In this document: piece after piece, positions 53,056 to 61,210 of the stretch | Layout: the number at the start of each line of letters is the position of its first letter | Numbering within the stretch: the stretch's first letter is position 1 | Notes under the pieces: generated by a model | Database searches by the model: none | What the model saw: the letters and a program-made list of their open reading frames with translations, nothing else | Told to the model about the DNA's origin: nothing | DNA from: Pseudomonas haemolytica | GTDB taxonomy: Bacteria > Pseudomonadota > Gammaproteobacteria > Pseudomonadales > Pseudomonadaceae | Reading direction: 5' to 3' | Assembly (NCBI RefSeq): GCF_009659625.1 | Contig: NZ_VOIW01000001.1 | Coordinates: forward strand, 124,001 to 188,000 | Length of the DNA: 64,000 nucleotides | Program-made: the position numbers and the translations under genes

Positions 53056-54780
53056 ATGAACCAGAACGCTGAGTACTCCGCGGTCAACGACGCGGTGCGT
53101 GGGCAATTCTTTCGCCGAACCTGGGCGATGATCACACCTTATTGGCGCAGCGAAGAAAAGGGCAGGGCGTGGCTGCTGCTGGCGGCAGTGATTGGCCTGT
53201 CGCTGTTCAGCGTGGCGATCTCGGTGTGGATCAATCACTGGTACAAGGACTTCTACAACGCCCTGGAAAAGAAGGACACCGCCGCCTTCTGGCAACTGAT
53301 CGGTTACTTCGGTGGGATCGCAGCGGTGGCGATTCTCGGGGCGGTCTACCGTCTCTACCTGACCCAGATGCTGACGATCCGCTGGCGTGCCTGGCTTACC
53401 GAAAAACACTTCAGCCGTTGGCTGGCCCACAAGAACTACTACCAGCTGGAGCAGGGCGGCTACACCGATAACCCGGACCAGCGGATTTCCGAAGACCTCA
53501 ATAACTTCACCTCCGGCACCCTGAGCCTTGGCCTCGGGTTGCTGCGCAATGTGGTCAGCCTGGTGTCGTTCTCGATCATCCTGTGGGGCGTGTCGGGCAG
53601 CATCGAAGTATTTGGCATCACCATCCCCGGCTACATGTTCTGGTGTGCGCTGCTGTATGCCGCCGTGGGCAGTTGGCTGACGCACCTGATCGGCCGCCGC
53701 TTGATCGGCCTGAGCAACCAGCAACAACGCTTCGAAGCGGACCTGCGTTTTTCCATGGTGCGGGTACGTGAGAATGCCGAGAGTATCGCCCTGTACAACG
53801 GCGAACCGAATGAGAGACAACGCCTGAGCACGCGTTTCGGCAAGGTCTGGCACAACTTCTGGGACATCATGAAAGTGTCCAAGCGCCTGACCTTTTTCAC
53901 CTCTGGCTACGGCCAGATCGCGATCATTTTCCCGTTTATCGTCGCCGCACCGCGTTACTTCACCGGCAAGATCGAGCTGGGTGAGCTGATGCAAATCAAC
54001 TCGGCGTTCAGCAACGTGCAAGAGAATTTCAGTTGGTTTATCAATGCCTATTCGGAGCTGGCGACATGGCGTGCAACCAGCGACCGTCTGTTGAGCTTCC
54101 AGCAGGCCATGAGCGACAACGAGCAATGCCCCCCGGCCATCGACGTGCGCCCTGAAGGCGAGCGCTTGGTGCTAAAAGACCTGGGCATGGACCTGGCCGA
54201 CGGCCGTCACTTGCTCACCGACGCCGACATGACCGTGGAGCCTGGCCAGCGCGTGATGCTGAGTGGGCGTTCCGGTAGCGGCAAGAGTACTTTGCTGCGG
54301 GCGATGGGCCATCTATGGCCGGCTGGACATGGCAGCATTCGCCTGCCGACGGCGCGTTACCTGTTCCTGCCGCAGAAGCCGTACCTGCCGATTGGTACGC
54401 TCAAGGCTGTGTTGAGTTACCCACAGGACGACAGCATCTATCCGGCAGAACGTTATGCACAGGTGCTGGAAACCTGCCGCCTGCCGCATCTGGTCAACCG
54501 CCTGGATGAAGCCAACCACTGGCAACGCATGCTCTCACCGGGCGAGCAACAGCGCCTGGCCTTTGCCCGTGCGTTGTTGTTCGCGCCGCAATGGCTGTAC
54601 ATGGATGAAGCGACCTCAGCCATGGATGAAGAAGATGAGGCGACCTTGTATCAAGCGTTGATCGATGAGTTGCCAGGGTTGAGCATCGTCAGTGTGGGCC
54701 ACCGCAGCAGCCTCAAGCGTTTTCATGGGCGGCATGTTCGGATCGAGGGTGGGCGGTTGCAGGAACAACAACCGGCCTGA
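53056..54780 (+). CDS. ABC transporter, fused permease/ATPase (SbmA/BacA-, YddA-like)
   Basis: A 574-residue half-transporter that should work as a homodimer in the inner membrane. The N-terminal 330 residues form an SbmA/BacA-like membrane domain (helices near 30-50, 80-100, 160-215) with the family phrase WINHWYKDFYNALEKKD and QRISEDLNNFTSGTLSLG. The C-terminal ATPase has Walker A LSGRSGSGKSTLLRAMG (near 405), signature MLSPGEQQRLAFARAL and Walker B LYMDEATSAMDEED. Relatives move peptides or vitamin B12-like molecules; direction and substrate cannot be read. It stands alone, with a REP doublet after it. Confidence 0.9.
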   Translation: MNQNAEYSAVNDAVRGQFFRRTWAMITPYWRSEEKGRAWLLLAAVIGLSLFSVAISVWINHWYKDFYNALEKKDTAAFWQLIGYFGGIAAVAILGAVYRLYLTQMLTIRWRAWLTEKHFSRWLAHKNYYQLEQGGYTDNPDQRISEDLNNFTSGTLSLGLGLLRNVVSLVSFSIILWGVSGSIEVFGITIPGYMFWCALLYAAVGSWLTHLIGRRLIGLSNQQQRFEADLRFSMVRVRENAESIALYNGEPNERQRLSTRFGKVWHNFWDIMKVSKRLTFFTSGYGQIAIIFPFIVAAPRYFTGKIELGELMQINSAFSNVQENFSWFINAYSELATWRATSDRLLSFQQAMSDNEQCPPAIDVRPEGERLVLKDLGMDLADGRHLLTDADMTVEPGQRVMLSGRSGSGKSTLLRAMGHLWPAGHGSIRLPTARYLFLPQKPYLPIGTLKAVLSYPQDDSIYPAERYAQVLETCRLPHLVNRLDEANHWQRMLSPGEQQRLAFARALLFAPQWLYMDEATSAMDEEDEATLYQALIDELPGLSIVSVGHRSSLKRFHGRHVRIEGGRLQEQQPA

Positions 54781-54795
54781 AGTCAAACTCGGTCA

Positions 54796-54885
54796 ATGTG
54801 GGAGGGGCTTGCTCCCGATAGCGGTGTGTCAGCCACCTACTTTGGCTCTGACAGACTGCTATCGGGAGCAAGCCCCCTCCCACAT
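54796..54885. repeat. REP doublet (REPIN), GGGGCTTGCTCCCG type
   Basis: ATGTGGGAGGGGCTTGCTCC at the left (one G shorter than other copies) and its complement ending CCCTCCCACAT at the right. The centre of about 40 bases contains a CAGCCACC...GGCTCTG inner repeat. Confidence 0.85.
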
Positions 54886-54915
54886 GAGGTTCTGCTTTGT
54901 CTTGGAGAATGAGGC

Positions 54916-54955
54916 AAAAAAAGCCCGGCTGATCATCGATCAGCCGGGCTTTTTT
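54916..54955. terminator. Bidirectional terminator between the exporter and yhcB-like genes
   Basis: AGCCCGGCTGATC pairs perfectly with GATCAGCCGGGCT (54922-54950, loop ATC) with A7 before and T6 after it, so it serves both convergent genes. Confidence 0.92.
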
Positions 54956-54971
54956 AGTGCTTGAAAATGAC

Positions 54972-55409
54972 TTACTTCTTCAAGCCGTAATGCTCATCCA
55001 GCATGCCTGGGGCGTTCGGCGTCTTTGGCGCGTAGTCCCGTGGTGGCTCCTGGTTTTCCCGTGGCGGGGTCAGGCGTTCCCGTGGGGCTTGCGGTGCATC
55101 GGAATGCAGCGCAGCCAGCAGGCGCTGGCGGGTGATGTCGTCGAGGGCCAGGCGATTAGCGCCATCGGCGAGGTGATCCTGTACTTCCTGGTAGCTCTGG
55201 GTGAGCTTCTTGACCAGGGTCGCGGTGCTGTTGAAGTGGGTAACAACCTCGTTCTGATAACTGTCAAAACGTTCCTGAATGTCATCCAACTGACGCTGCG
55301 TGCGGTTAGGCGCGGCATTCGGCAGCAGGCGGGCAACCAGGAATCCAATGGCGACACCGGCAACCAGGGCAAGAGTCGGCAACAACCAAACTAAGAGCGA
55401 GTGTTCCAC
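54972..55409 (-). CDS. YhcB (DUF1043/ZapG-like) inner-membrane protein
   Basis: A 145-residue membrane-anchored protein. The N-terminal helix (LLPTLALVAGVAIGFLVARLL, about 9-29) is followed by a coiled-coil region (about 35-95, RQLDDIQERFDSYQNEVVTH and on) and a Pro/Arg-rich disordered tail. This is the YhcB/DUF1043 layout; E. coli YhcB (ZapG) helps coordinate envelope growth and division. The tail ends LDEHYGLKK. The gene is divergent from the hydrolase-trpS genes, as in P. aeruginosa (PA4441, from memory). Confidence 0.9.
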   Translation of the reverse strand: MEHSLLVWLLPTLALVAGVAIGFLVARLLPNAAPNRTQRQLDDIQERFDSYQNEVVTHFNSTATLVKKLTQSYQEVQDHLADGANRLALDDITRQRLLAALHSDAPQAPRERLTPPRENQEPPRDYAPKTPNAPGMLDEHYGLKK

Positions 55410-55556
55410 GAGTCCTTCCTCTATAAACGGCTTTGCTTTACGTTAACGGCTCGGACCTGCGCTGTATACCGCGATTAAGCTCGCAATGATGCCATGCACA
55501 GACTTTTAGCTAGACGAGTCGACCCCTTGAGAGGTCACGGAGTTCATTCCTTGCTC

Positions 55557-56186
55557 ATGCGTGAAACCCCCGTTTTGATCGATGGCCCGGTAGGCCAATT
55601 GGAAGCCTTGTACCTGGATCACCCCGAGCCACGTGGCCTGGCGCTGATCTGCCACCCTAACCCGGTACAGGGCGGGACCATGCTCAATAAAGTTGTCTCG
55701 ACCCTGCAACGCACCGCCCGCGATGCGGGTTTGATTACTTTGCGTTTCAATTATCGGGGCGTCGGCGCCAGCGCCGGTATTCACGATATGGCCACCGGTG
55801 AAGTGGACGATGCCGAAGCAGCCGCCACCTGGCTGCGGGAAAAACACCCGGACCTGCCGATCACCTTGCTGGGCTTTTCCTTCGGCGGCTACGTCGCGGC
55901 CAGTCTTGGTGGCCGCCTGGAAGCCAAGGGCGAGAAGCTCGCGCACCTGTTCATGGTTGCCGCTGCGGTGATGCGCCTGGGCGATACCGATGTGCTGCCC
56001 CAAGGTTGCCCATTGACCCTGATCCAGCCGGAAACCGACGAAGTGGTCGACCCACAGACCGTCTACGACTGGTCCGCCGCCCTGAAACGCCCCCATGAGC
56101 TGCTGAAAGTGGCAGAATGCGGACACTTTTTTCATGGCAAGCTGACCGATCTCAAGGATCTTGTGCTGCCACGTCTTTCGAATTGA
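55557..56186 (+). CDS. Alpha/beta hydrolase (YhbB/dienelactone-hydrolase-like)
   Basis: A 209-residue cytoplasmic alpha/beta hydrolase. The oxyanion/early block is ICHPNPVQGGTM, the nucleophile elbow is GFSFGGY (Ser near residue 104), the acid is probably the Asp of PETDEVVDP and the catalytic His lies in AECGHFFHGKL near the end. Proteins of this type (alpha/beta hydrolase next to trpS) have no firm substrate. The ATG at 55557 is chosen because the upstream open codons encode an Arg-rich stretch unlike the family; the ribosome site is weak. trpS starts 16 bases after its stop, suggesting co-transcription. Confidence 0.88.
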   Translation: MRETPVLIDGPVGQLEALYLDHPEPRGLALICHPNPVQGGTMLNKVVSTLQRTARDAGLITLRFNYRGVGASAGIHDMATGEVDDAEAAATWLREKHPDLPITLLGFSFGGYVAASLGGRLEAKGEKLAHLFMVAAAVMRLGDTDVLPQGCPLTLIQPETDEVVDPQTVYDWSAALKRPHELLKVAECGHFFHGKLTDLKDLVLPRLSN

Positions 56187-56202
56187 TGACAAGCGATCAC
56201 CC

Positions 56203-57558
56203 ATGACGACCCGTACCCGTATCCTCACCGGCATCACCACCACCGGCACGCCGCACCTGGGCAACTACGCCGGTGCGATTCGCCCGGCGATCCTTGCCAG
56301 CGAAGACGCCAATGCCGATTCCTTCTACTTTCTGGCCGACTACCACGCCCTGATCAAGTGCGATGACCCGCAGCGCATCCAGCGCTCGCGCATGGAAATC
56401 GCCGCGACCTGGCTGGCCGGCGGCCTGGATGTGAATCGGGTGACCTTCTACCGCCAGTCCGACATCCCGGAAATCCCCGAGCTGACCTGGCTGCTGACCT
56501 GCGTTGCCGCCAAGGGTCTGCTCAACCGCGCTCACGCCTACAAGGCGTCGGTGGACAAGAACGTGGAAAACGGCGAAGACCCGGATGCGGGTATCAGCAT
56601 GGGCCTGTACAGCTACCCGGTGCTGATGGCGGCGGACATCCTGATGTTCAACGCGCACAAGGTGCCGGTGGGTCGTGACCAGATCCAGCACGTGGAAATG
56701 GCCCGCGACATCGGCCAGCGTTTCAACCACCTGTTTGGCAACGGTAAAGAATTCTTCACCATGCCCGAGGCGCTGATCGAAGAAAGCGTCGCCACCTTGC
56801 CGGGCCTGGATGGCCGCAAGATGTCCAAGAGCTACGACAACACCATCCCGTTGTTCACCAGCGGCAAAGACATGAAAGACGCGATCTCGCGGATCGTCAC
56901 CGACTCCCGCGCGCCGGGCGAAGCCAAGGACCCGGACAATTCGCACCTGTTCACCCTGTATCAGGCGTTCGCGACCAAGGCCCAGGAACAGGAGTTCCGT
57001 GACGAACTGCTGCAAGGCCTGGGCTGGGGCGAGGCGAAGAACCGTCTGTTCCAACTGCTGGACGGCCAACTGGGCGAAGCCCGCGAGCGTTACCATCACC
57101 TGATGTCGCGCCCGTCGGACATGGAAGACTTGCTGTTGGTCGGCGCGAAAAAAGCCCGTGCGGTAGCCGCGCCGTTCCTGGCCGAGCTGCGTGAAGCGGT
57201 GGGCCTGCGCTCGTTCGTCAACCAGGCTGCGGCGCCGGTCGCCACCAAGAAAAAAGCCGCCAAAGCCGCGCGCTTCGTGAGCTTTCGCGAAGACGATGGC
57301 AGCTTCCGTTTCCGCTTGTTGGCGGCTGACGGAGAGCAACTGCTGCTGTCGCGCAACTTTGCCGATGGCAAGGCGGCTGGCGCGGCGACCAAGCAATTGC
57401 AAAGCGGTGACGCGCTGGACGTACGCACTCAAGCCCTGAGCTTCAGCGTATGGCTGGACGGCGCTGCGGTGGCTGACAGCGCCGAGTTCTCCGACGACGC
57501 ATCCCGCGATGCCGCCATCGAAGCCCTGCGCGTCGCGTTAACCCCAATCGAGGATTAA
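56203..57558 (+). CDS. trpS: Tryptophan-tRNA ligase
   Basis: TrpS charges tRNA-Trp. The 451-residue protein is a class I synthetase with the HIGH-equivalent TGTPHLGNYAGAI (about residues 13-25) and KMSKS (about 206-210). Compared with the ~330-residue E. coli enzyme it carries an extra C-terminal domain of about 110 residues, joined by a Lys/Ala-rich linker (APVATKKKAAKAARF), with a small beta-rich repeat (RLLAADGEQLLLSRNFADG). Long versions of this kind are usual in Pseudomonas. The ATG at 56203 gives the family N-terminus. A terminator follows before zapE. Confidence 0.96.
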   Translation: MTTRTRILTGITTTGTPHLGNYAGAIRPAILASEDANADSFYFLADYHALIKCDDPQRIQRSRMEIAATWLAGGLDVNRVTFYRQSDIPEIPELTWLLTCVAAKGLLNRAHAYKASVDKNVENGEDPDAGISMGLYSYPVLMAADILMFNAHKVPVGRDQIQHVEMARDIGQRFNHLFGNGKEFFTMPEALIEESVATLPGLDGRKMSKSYDNTIPLFTSGKDMKDAISRIVTDSRAPGEAKDPDNSHLFTLYQAFATKAQEQEFRDELLQGLGWGEAKNRLFQLLDGQLGEARERYHHLMSRPSDMEDLLLVGAKKARAVAAPFLAELREAVGLRSFVNQAAAPVATKKKAAKAARFVSFREDDGSFRFRLLAADGEQLLLSRNFADGKAAGAATKQLQSGDALDVRTQALSFSVWLDGAAVADSAEFSDDASRDAAIEALRVALTPIED

Positions 57559-57587
57559 CCCGACCAAGGGTTGATTGCCATTATCCA

Positions 57588-57617
57588 GGGCCGTCGTTAC
57601 AGTGACGGCCCGTTTTT
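57588..57617 (+). terminator. Rho-independent terminator after trpS
   Basis: GGGCCGTC (57588-57595) pairs with GACGGCCC (57604-57611), with extra pairs inside, followed by GTTTTTG. It lies 30 bases after the trpS stop. Confidence 0.85.
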
Positions 57618-57637
57618 GTTGCCTTGCTAACGAAATT

Positions 57638-58732
57638 ATGACGCCCCTAGAACGATATCAAGCTGATCTGAAACGCCCTGAATTCTTCCATGACGCGGCC
57701 CAGGAAAATGCCGTGCGTCATTTGCAGCGCCTGTACGACGACTTGGTCGCGGCCTCGCAAAGCAAGCCAGGGATATTCAGCAAGCTGTTTGGCAAGAAAG
57801 ACCACACGCCGGTCAAAGGCCTGTATTTCTGGGGCGGCGTGGGTCGGGGCAAGACCTACCTGGTAGATACCTTCTTCGAAGCGCTGCCGTTCAAGGAAAA
57901 GGTCCGTACCCACTTCCACCGCTTCATGAAGCGCGTGCACGAAGAGATGAAGACCCTGCCGGGCGAGAAAAACCCGCTGACCATCATCGCCAAGCGTTTC
58001 TCCCAGGAAGCACGGGTGATCTGCTTCGATGAATTCTTCGTCTCCGACATCACCGACGCCATGATCCTCGGCACCCTGATGGAAGAGTTGTTCAAGAACG
58101 GCGTGACCCTGGTCGCCACCTCGAACATCGTGCCCGATGGCCTGTACAAGGACGGCCTGCAACGTGCGCGTTTCCTGCCGGCCATTGCACTGATCAAGCA
58201 GAACACCGATATCGTCAACGTCGACAGCGGCGTCGACTACCGCCTGCGTCATCTGGAGCAGGCTGAATTGTTCCACTTCCCGCTGAACGAAGCGGCCCAC
58301 CAGAGTCTGAAAAAGAGCTTCCGCGCCCTGACGCCGGAATGCACCCAGGCGGTGGAAAACGACAAGTTGATGATCGAGAACCGCGAAATAATCGCACTGC
58401 GTACCTGCGATGACGTGGCTTGGTTCGACTTTCGCCAACTGTGCGACGGCCCGCGCAGCCAGAACGACTACATCGAGCTGGGCAAGATCTTCCATGCGGT
58501 GATCTTGAGCGGCGTTGAGCAGATGGGCGTCACCACCGACGACATCGCCCGGCGTTTTATCAACATGGTCGACGAGTTCTACGACCGTAACGTCAAGTTG
58601 ATCATCTCGGCGGAAGTCGAGCTCAAGGATCTGTATACCGGTGGTCGCTTGAACTTCGAGTTCCAGCGCACGCTGAGCCGATTGCTGGAAATGCAGTCCC
58701 ACGAGTTCCTGTCGCGCGGCCACAAACCCTAA
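57638..58732 (+). CDS. zapE: Cell division protein ZapE (AFG1-like ATPase)
   Basis: ZapE is a cytoplasmic AAA-type ATPase that acts at the FtsZ ring and resembles mitochondrial AFG1/LACE1. The 364-residue protein has Walker A GGVGRGKTYLVD (about residues 66-77), Walker B VICFDEFFVSDITD and sensor-like TLVATSNIVPDGLYKDGLQR (in part). The family's THFHRFMKRVHEEM follows Walker A. The start is the ATG at 57638 (MTPLERYQADL), 26 bases after the trpS terminator stem. It is followed by a short REP remnant and a convergent regulator gene. Confidence 0.94.
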   Translation: MTPLERYQADLKRPEFFHDAAQENAVRHLQRLYDDLVAASQSKPGIFSKLFGKKDHTPVKGLYFWGGVGRGKTYLVDTFFEALPFKEKVRTHFHRFMKRVHEEMKTLPGEKNPLTIIAKRFSQEARVICFDEFFVSDITDAMILGTLMEELFKNGVTLVATSNIVPDGLYKDGLQRARFLPAIALIKQNTDIVNVDSGVDYRLRHLEQAELFHFPLNEAAHQSLKKSFRALTPECTQAVENDKLMIENREIIALRTCDDVAWFDFRQLCDGPRSQNDYIELGKIFHAVILSGVEQMGVTTDDIARRFINMVDEFYDRNVKLIISAEVELKDLYTGGRLNFEFQRTLSRLLEMQSHEFLSRGHKP

Positions 58733-58758
58733 AAGACCTCCAGAACAATGGAGATCCA

Positions 58759-58787
58759 ATGTGGGAGGGAGCAAGCCCCCTCCCACT
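58759..58787. repeat. Collapsed REP doublet
   Basis: ATGTGGGAGGGAGCAAGCCCCCTCCCAC is a left REP arm joined directly to a right arm, without the usual centre and part of the first core. It looks like a deletion product of a full doublet; it still forms a short hairpin between two convergent genes. Confidence 0.7.
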
Positions 58788-58808
58788 TTGTTTTCTGTGT
58801 TCCTTCAG

Positions 58809-59804
58809 TTAGGCGGCTTGCTGAAATTGCTGGCGATACTGGTTCGGCGACAACTCCGTGTGCTGCCTGAACAAGCGCGCAAAGAAGCTCGCATCGTCGT
58901 AACCCACCTCATAACTGATGGTCTTGATGCTCTTGCGGCTGCCCGAGAGCAGGCCTTTTGCCGTCTCGATGCGCAGTCGTTGCAGATAGTGCAGTGGCTT
59001 GTCACCGGTGGCGGTCTGGAAGCGCCGCATGAAGTTGCGGATGCTCATGCCGTGTTCCCGGGCGACGTCTTCGAAGCGGAACTTGTCGGCGAAATGCTCT
59101 TCCAGCCAGTGCTGGATCTGCAGGATGATCACGTCCTGGTGCAGCTTCTGGCCGCCAAAACCGATACGTCCTGGTGAATAGCTGCGCTGCACCTCATAGA
59201 GAATGTCGCGGGCCACGGCCTGGGCGATAGTGGCACCGCAAAAACGCTCGATCAGGTAGATGTAGAGGTCGCACGCCGAGGTGGTGCCGCCTGCGCAATA
59301 CAGGTTGTCGGCGTCGGTGAGGTGTTTGTCCTGGTTGAGCTGGACCTTGGGGAAGCGCTCGCTGAACGCAGTGAAAAACCGCCAGTAGGTAGTGGCTTCC
59401 TTGCCATCCAGCAGCCCGGCTTCGGCCAGCCAGAATACGCCGGTGGCTTCGCCGCACAGCACGGCGCCGCGAGCGTGTTGTTGGCACAGCCACGGCAGCA
59501 CTTGCGGGTAGCGGGTGCACAAGGCGTCGAAGTCGTCCCAGAAGGCCGGTAGCACGATGATATCGGCGTCTCCCAGGCCGCCATCCACTGGCATGATCAC
59601 ATCGCTGAAGCTGCGCACTGACTGCCCGTCGGGGCTGACCAGGCGCGTTTCGAACGCCGGGGTCAGGCCCAGGCCTTGCTGTTTGCCATAACGCAGGCTA
59701 GCGAGATGGAAGAAATCCTTGGCTTGCATGAGGGTTGAAGCAAATACCCGATCAATGGCCAAAATGCTGACGCGCCGCAAGGGCGTGGAGATTTGGTTAG
59801 ACAT
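58809..59804 (-). CDS. AraC-family regulator with GATase1-like domain (GlxA type)
   Basis: A 331-residue transcription regulator. The N-terminal part (about 10-190) is a DJ-1/PfpI-like domain (VSILAIDRVFASTL, IIVLPAFWDDF, GAVLCGEATGVFWLAEAGLLDG), a ligand-sensing relative of glutamine amidotransferases. The C-terminal 110 residues are a double AraC helix-turn-helix (FRFEDVAREHGMSIRNFMRRF and KTISYEVGYDDASFFARLFRQHTELSPNQYR, each given in part). It is divergent from the acyl-CoA dehydrogenase across 145 bases, so it is the likely regulator of that gene. The inducing ligand is unknown. Confidence 0.9.
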   Translation of the reverse strand: MSNQISTPLRRVSILAIDRVFASTLMQAKDFFHLASLRYGKQQGLGLTPAFETRLVSPDGQSVRSFSDVIMPVDGGLGDADIIVLPAFWDDFDALCTRYPQVLPWLCQQHARGAVLCGEATGVFWLAEAGLLDGKEATTYWRFFTAFSERFPKVQLNQDKHLTDADNLYCAGGTTSACDLYIYLIERFCGATIAQAVARDILYEVQRSYSPGRIGFGGQKLHQDVIILQIQHWLEEHFADKFRFEDVAREHGMSIRNFMRRFQTATGDKPLHYLQRLRIETAKGLLSGSRKSIKTISYEVGYDDASFFARLFRQHTELSPNQYRQQFQQAA

Positions 59805-59949
59805 AATTTCATTTATTCTTATAGGGGAAAGTGGTCACCAGACGGCTGGATCGTCTTATTTTTTGTCGCATGTGTCCAGTGTCCTGTCACGCGATCGGGG
59901 CATAGGCTCTGTGGGCTCGTCCTTGTCCGACAATCCACGCAGGTGACCC

Positions 59950-61086
59950 ATGATCCCCAGAACCTTGTTCAGCTCGGAGCACGAACTCTTCCGCGAGAGC
60001 GTGCGTACCTTTCTCGAAAAACACGCCGCGCCCTTTCATGGGCAATGGGAAAAGCAGGGTTATATCGATCGTAGCCTGTGGAGCAAGGCGGGGGAGGCGG
60101 GCATGCTGTGCTCCCATCTGCCGGAGGAATACGGTGGCCTGGGGGCGGACTTTCTCTACAGCGCGGTGGTGATCGAAGAAATCAGCCGCCTCGGTTTGAC
60201 CGGCATCGGTTTTTCCCTGCATTCGGATATCGTCGCGCCCTACATCCTGCATTACGGCAGTGAAGCGCTGAAGCACAAGTACCTGCCCAAGTTGATCTCC
60301 GGGGAGATGGTCACGGCCATTGCCATGACCGAACCAGGCGCCGGTTCCGACTTGCAAGGGGTCAAGACCACAGCGGTGCTGGACGGCGATGAGTATGTGA
60401 TCAACGGGTCCAAGACCTTTATCACCAACGGCTACCTGGCCGATCTGGTGGTTGTGGTGGCCAAGACCGATCCCAAGGCCGGCGCCAAGGGCACCAGCCT
60501 GTTCCTGGTGGACGCTGGCACGCCCGGCTTTGACAAAGGCAAACGCCTGGAGAAAGTCGGCATGAAGGCCCAGGACACCTCGGAGCTGTTCTTCCAGGAT
60601 GTGCGGGTGCCCAAGGAAAACCTGCTGGGCCAGGCCGGCATGGGGTTCGCCTACCTGATGCAGGAGCTGCCCCAGGAGCGCTTGACCGTGGCGATTGGCG
60701 CCTTGTCATCCGCCGAAGCGGCGTTGCAGTGGACCCTGGACTACACCCGCGAGCGCAAGGCGTTTGGCAAGGCGATTGCCGACTTCCAGAACACCCGCTT
60801 CAAGCTGGCGGAGATGGCCACCGAGATTCAGATCGGTCGTGTGTTCGTCGATAAGTGCATGGCGCTGCACCTGGAAGGCAAGCTGGATGTGCCTACAGCT
60901 GCGATGGCCAAGTATTGGGCCACAGACCTGCAATGCAAGGTGCTCGATGAGTGCGTGCAGCTGCACGGGGGCTACGGCTTCATGTGGGAATACCCGATTG
61001 CCCGGGCCTGGGCTGATGCGCGGGTGCAGCGGATTTATGCGGGGACCAATGAGATCATGAAGGAGATTATTGCGCGGGCGCTTTGA
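59950..61086 (+). CDS. Acyl-CoA dehydrogenase (long-chain / isovaleryl subclass)
   Basis: A 378-residue FAD enzyme that introduces a trans-2,3 double bond into acyl-CoA and passes electrons to ETF. The flavin/substrate motif AMTEPGAGSDLQG (about residues 126-138) and the RKAFGKAIADFQNTRF block are present. The C-terminal signature reads IYAGTNEIMKEIIARAL; the medium/short-chain catalytic Glu of YEGT is Ala here. The Glu of LPQERL (about residue 243) is present, which is the catalytic base in long-chain and isovaleryl-type enzymes, so I place it in that subclass. It is divergent from the GlxA-type regulator. Confidence 0.92.
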   Translation: MIPRTLFSSEHELFRESVRTFLEKHAAPFHGQWEKQGYIDRSLWSKAGEAGMLCSHLPEEYGGLGADFLYSAVVIEEISRLGLTGIGFSLHSDIVAPYILHYGSEALKHKYLPKLISGEMVTAIAMTEPGAGSDLQGVKTTAVLDGDEYVINGSKTFITNGYLADLVVVVAKTDPKAGAKGTSLFLVDAGTPGFDKGKRLEKVGMKAQDTSELFFQDVRVPKENLLGQAGMGFAYLMQELPQERLTVAIGALSSAEAALQWTLDYTRERKAFGKAIADFQNTRFKLAEMATEIQIGRVFVDKCMALHLEGKLDVPTAAMAKYWATDLQCKVLDECVQLHGGYGFMWEYPIARAWADARVQRIYAGTNEIMKEIIARAL

Positions 61087-61108
61087 TCTTGCGGTGTTGC
61101 TGATGGCC

Positions 61109-61195
61109 CCTTCGCGAGCAAGCCCGCTCCCACATTCAACCGCATACCAAATCGGTGTACTCGGTTAAACGGGGGAGCGGGCTTGCTCGCGAAGG
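61109..61195. repeat. REP doublet of the GCGGGCTTGCTCGCG type, inverted layout
   Basis: CCTTCGCGAGCAAGCCCGCTCCCAC (61109-61133) is followed, after about 40 bases, by its near complement GGAGCGGGCTTGCTCGCGAAGG ending at 61195. The arms are arranged outside-in compared with other copies, where GTGGGAG lies at the outer left edge. It lies between two convergent genes. Confidence 0.8.
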
Positions 61196-61210
61196 CGGTC
61201 TAAAGATCAA

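Noticed and set aside
16274..61195. Repeated palindromes considered as a CRISPR array
   Set aside because: The copies are tens of kilobases apart, are inverted pairs with variable centres and have no regular spacers or cas genes; they are REP doublets.
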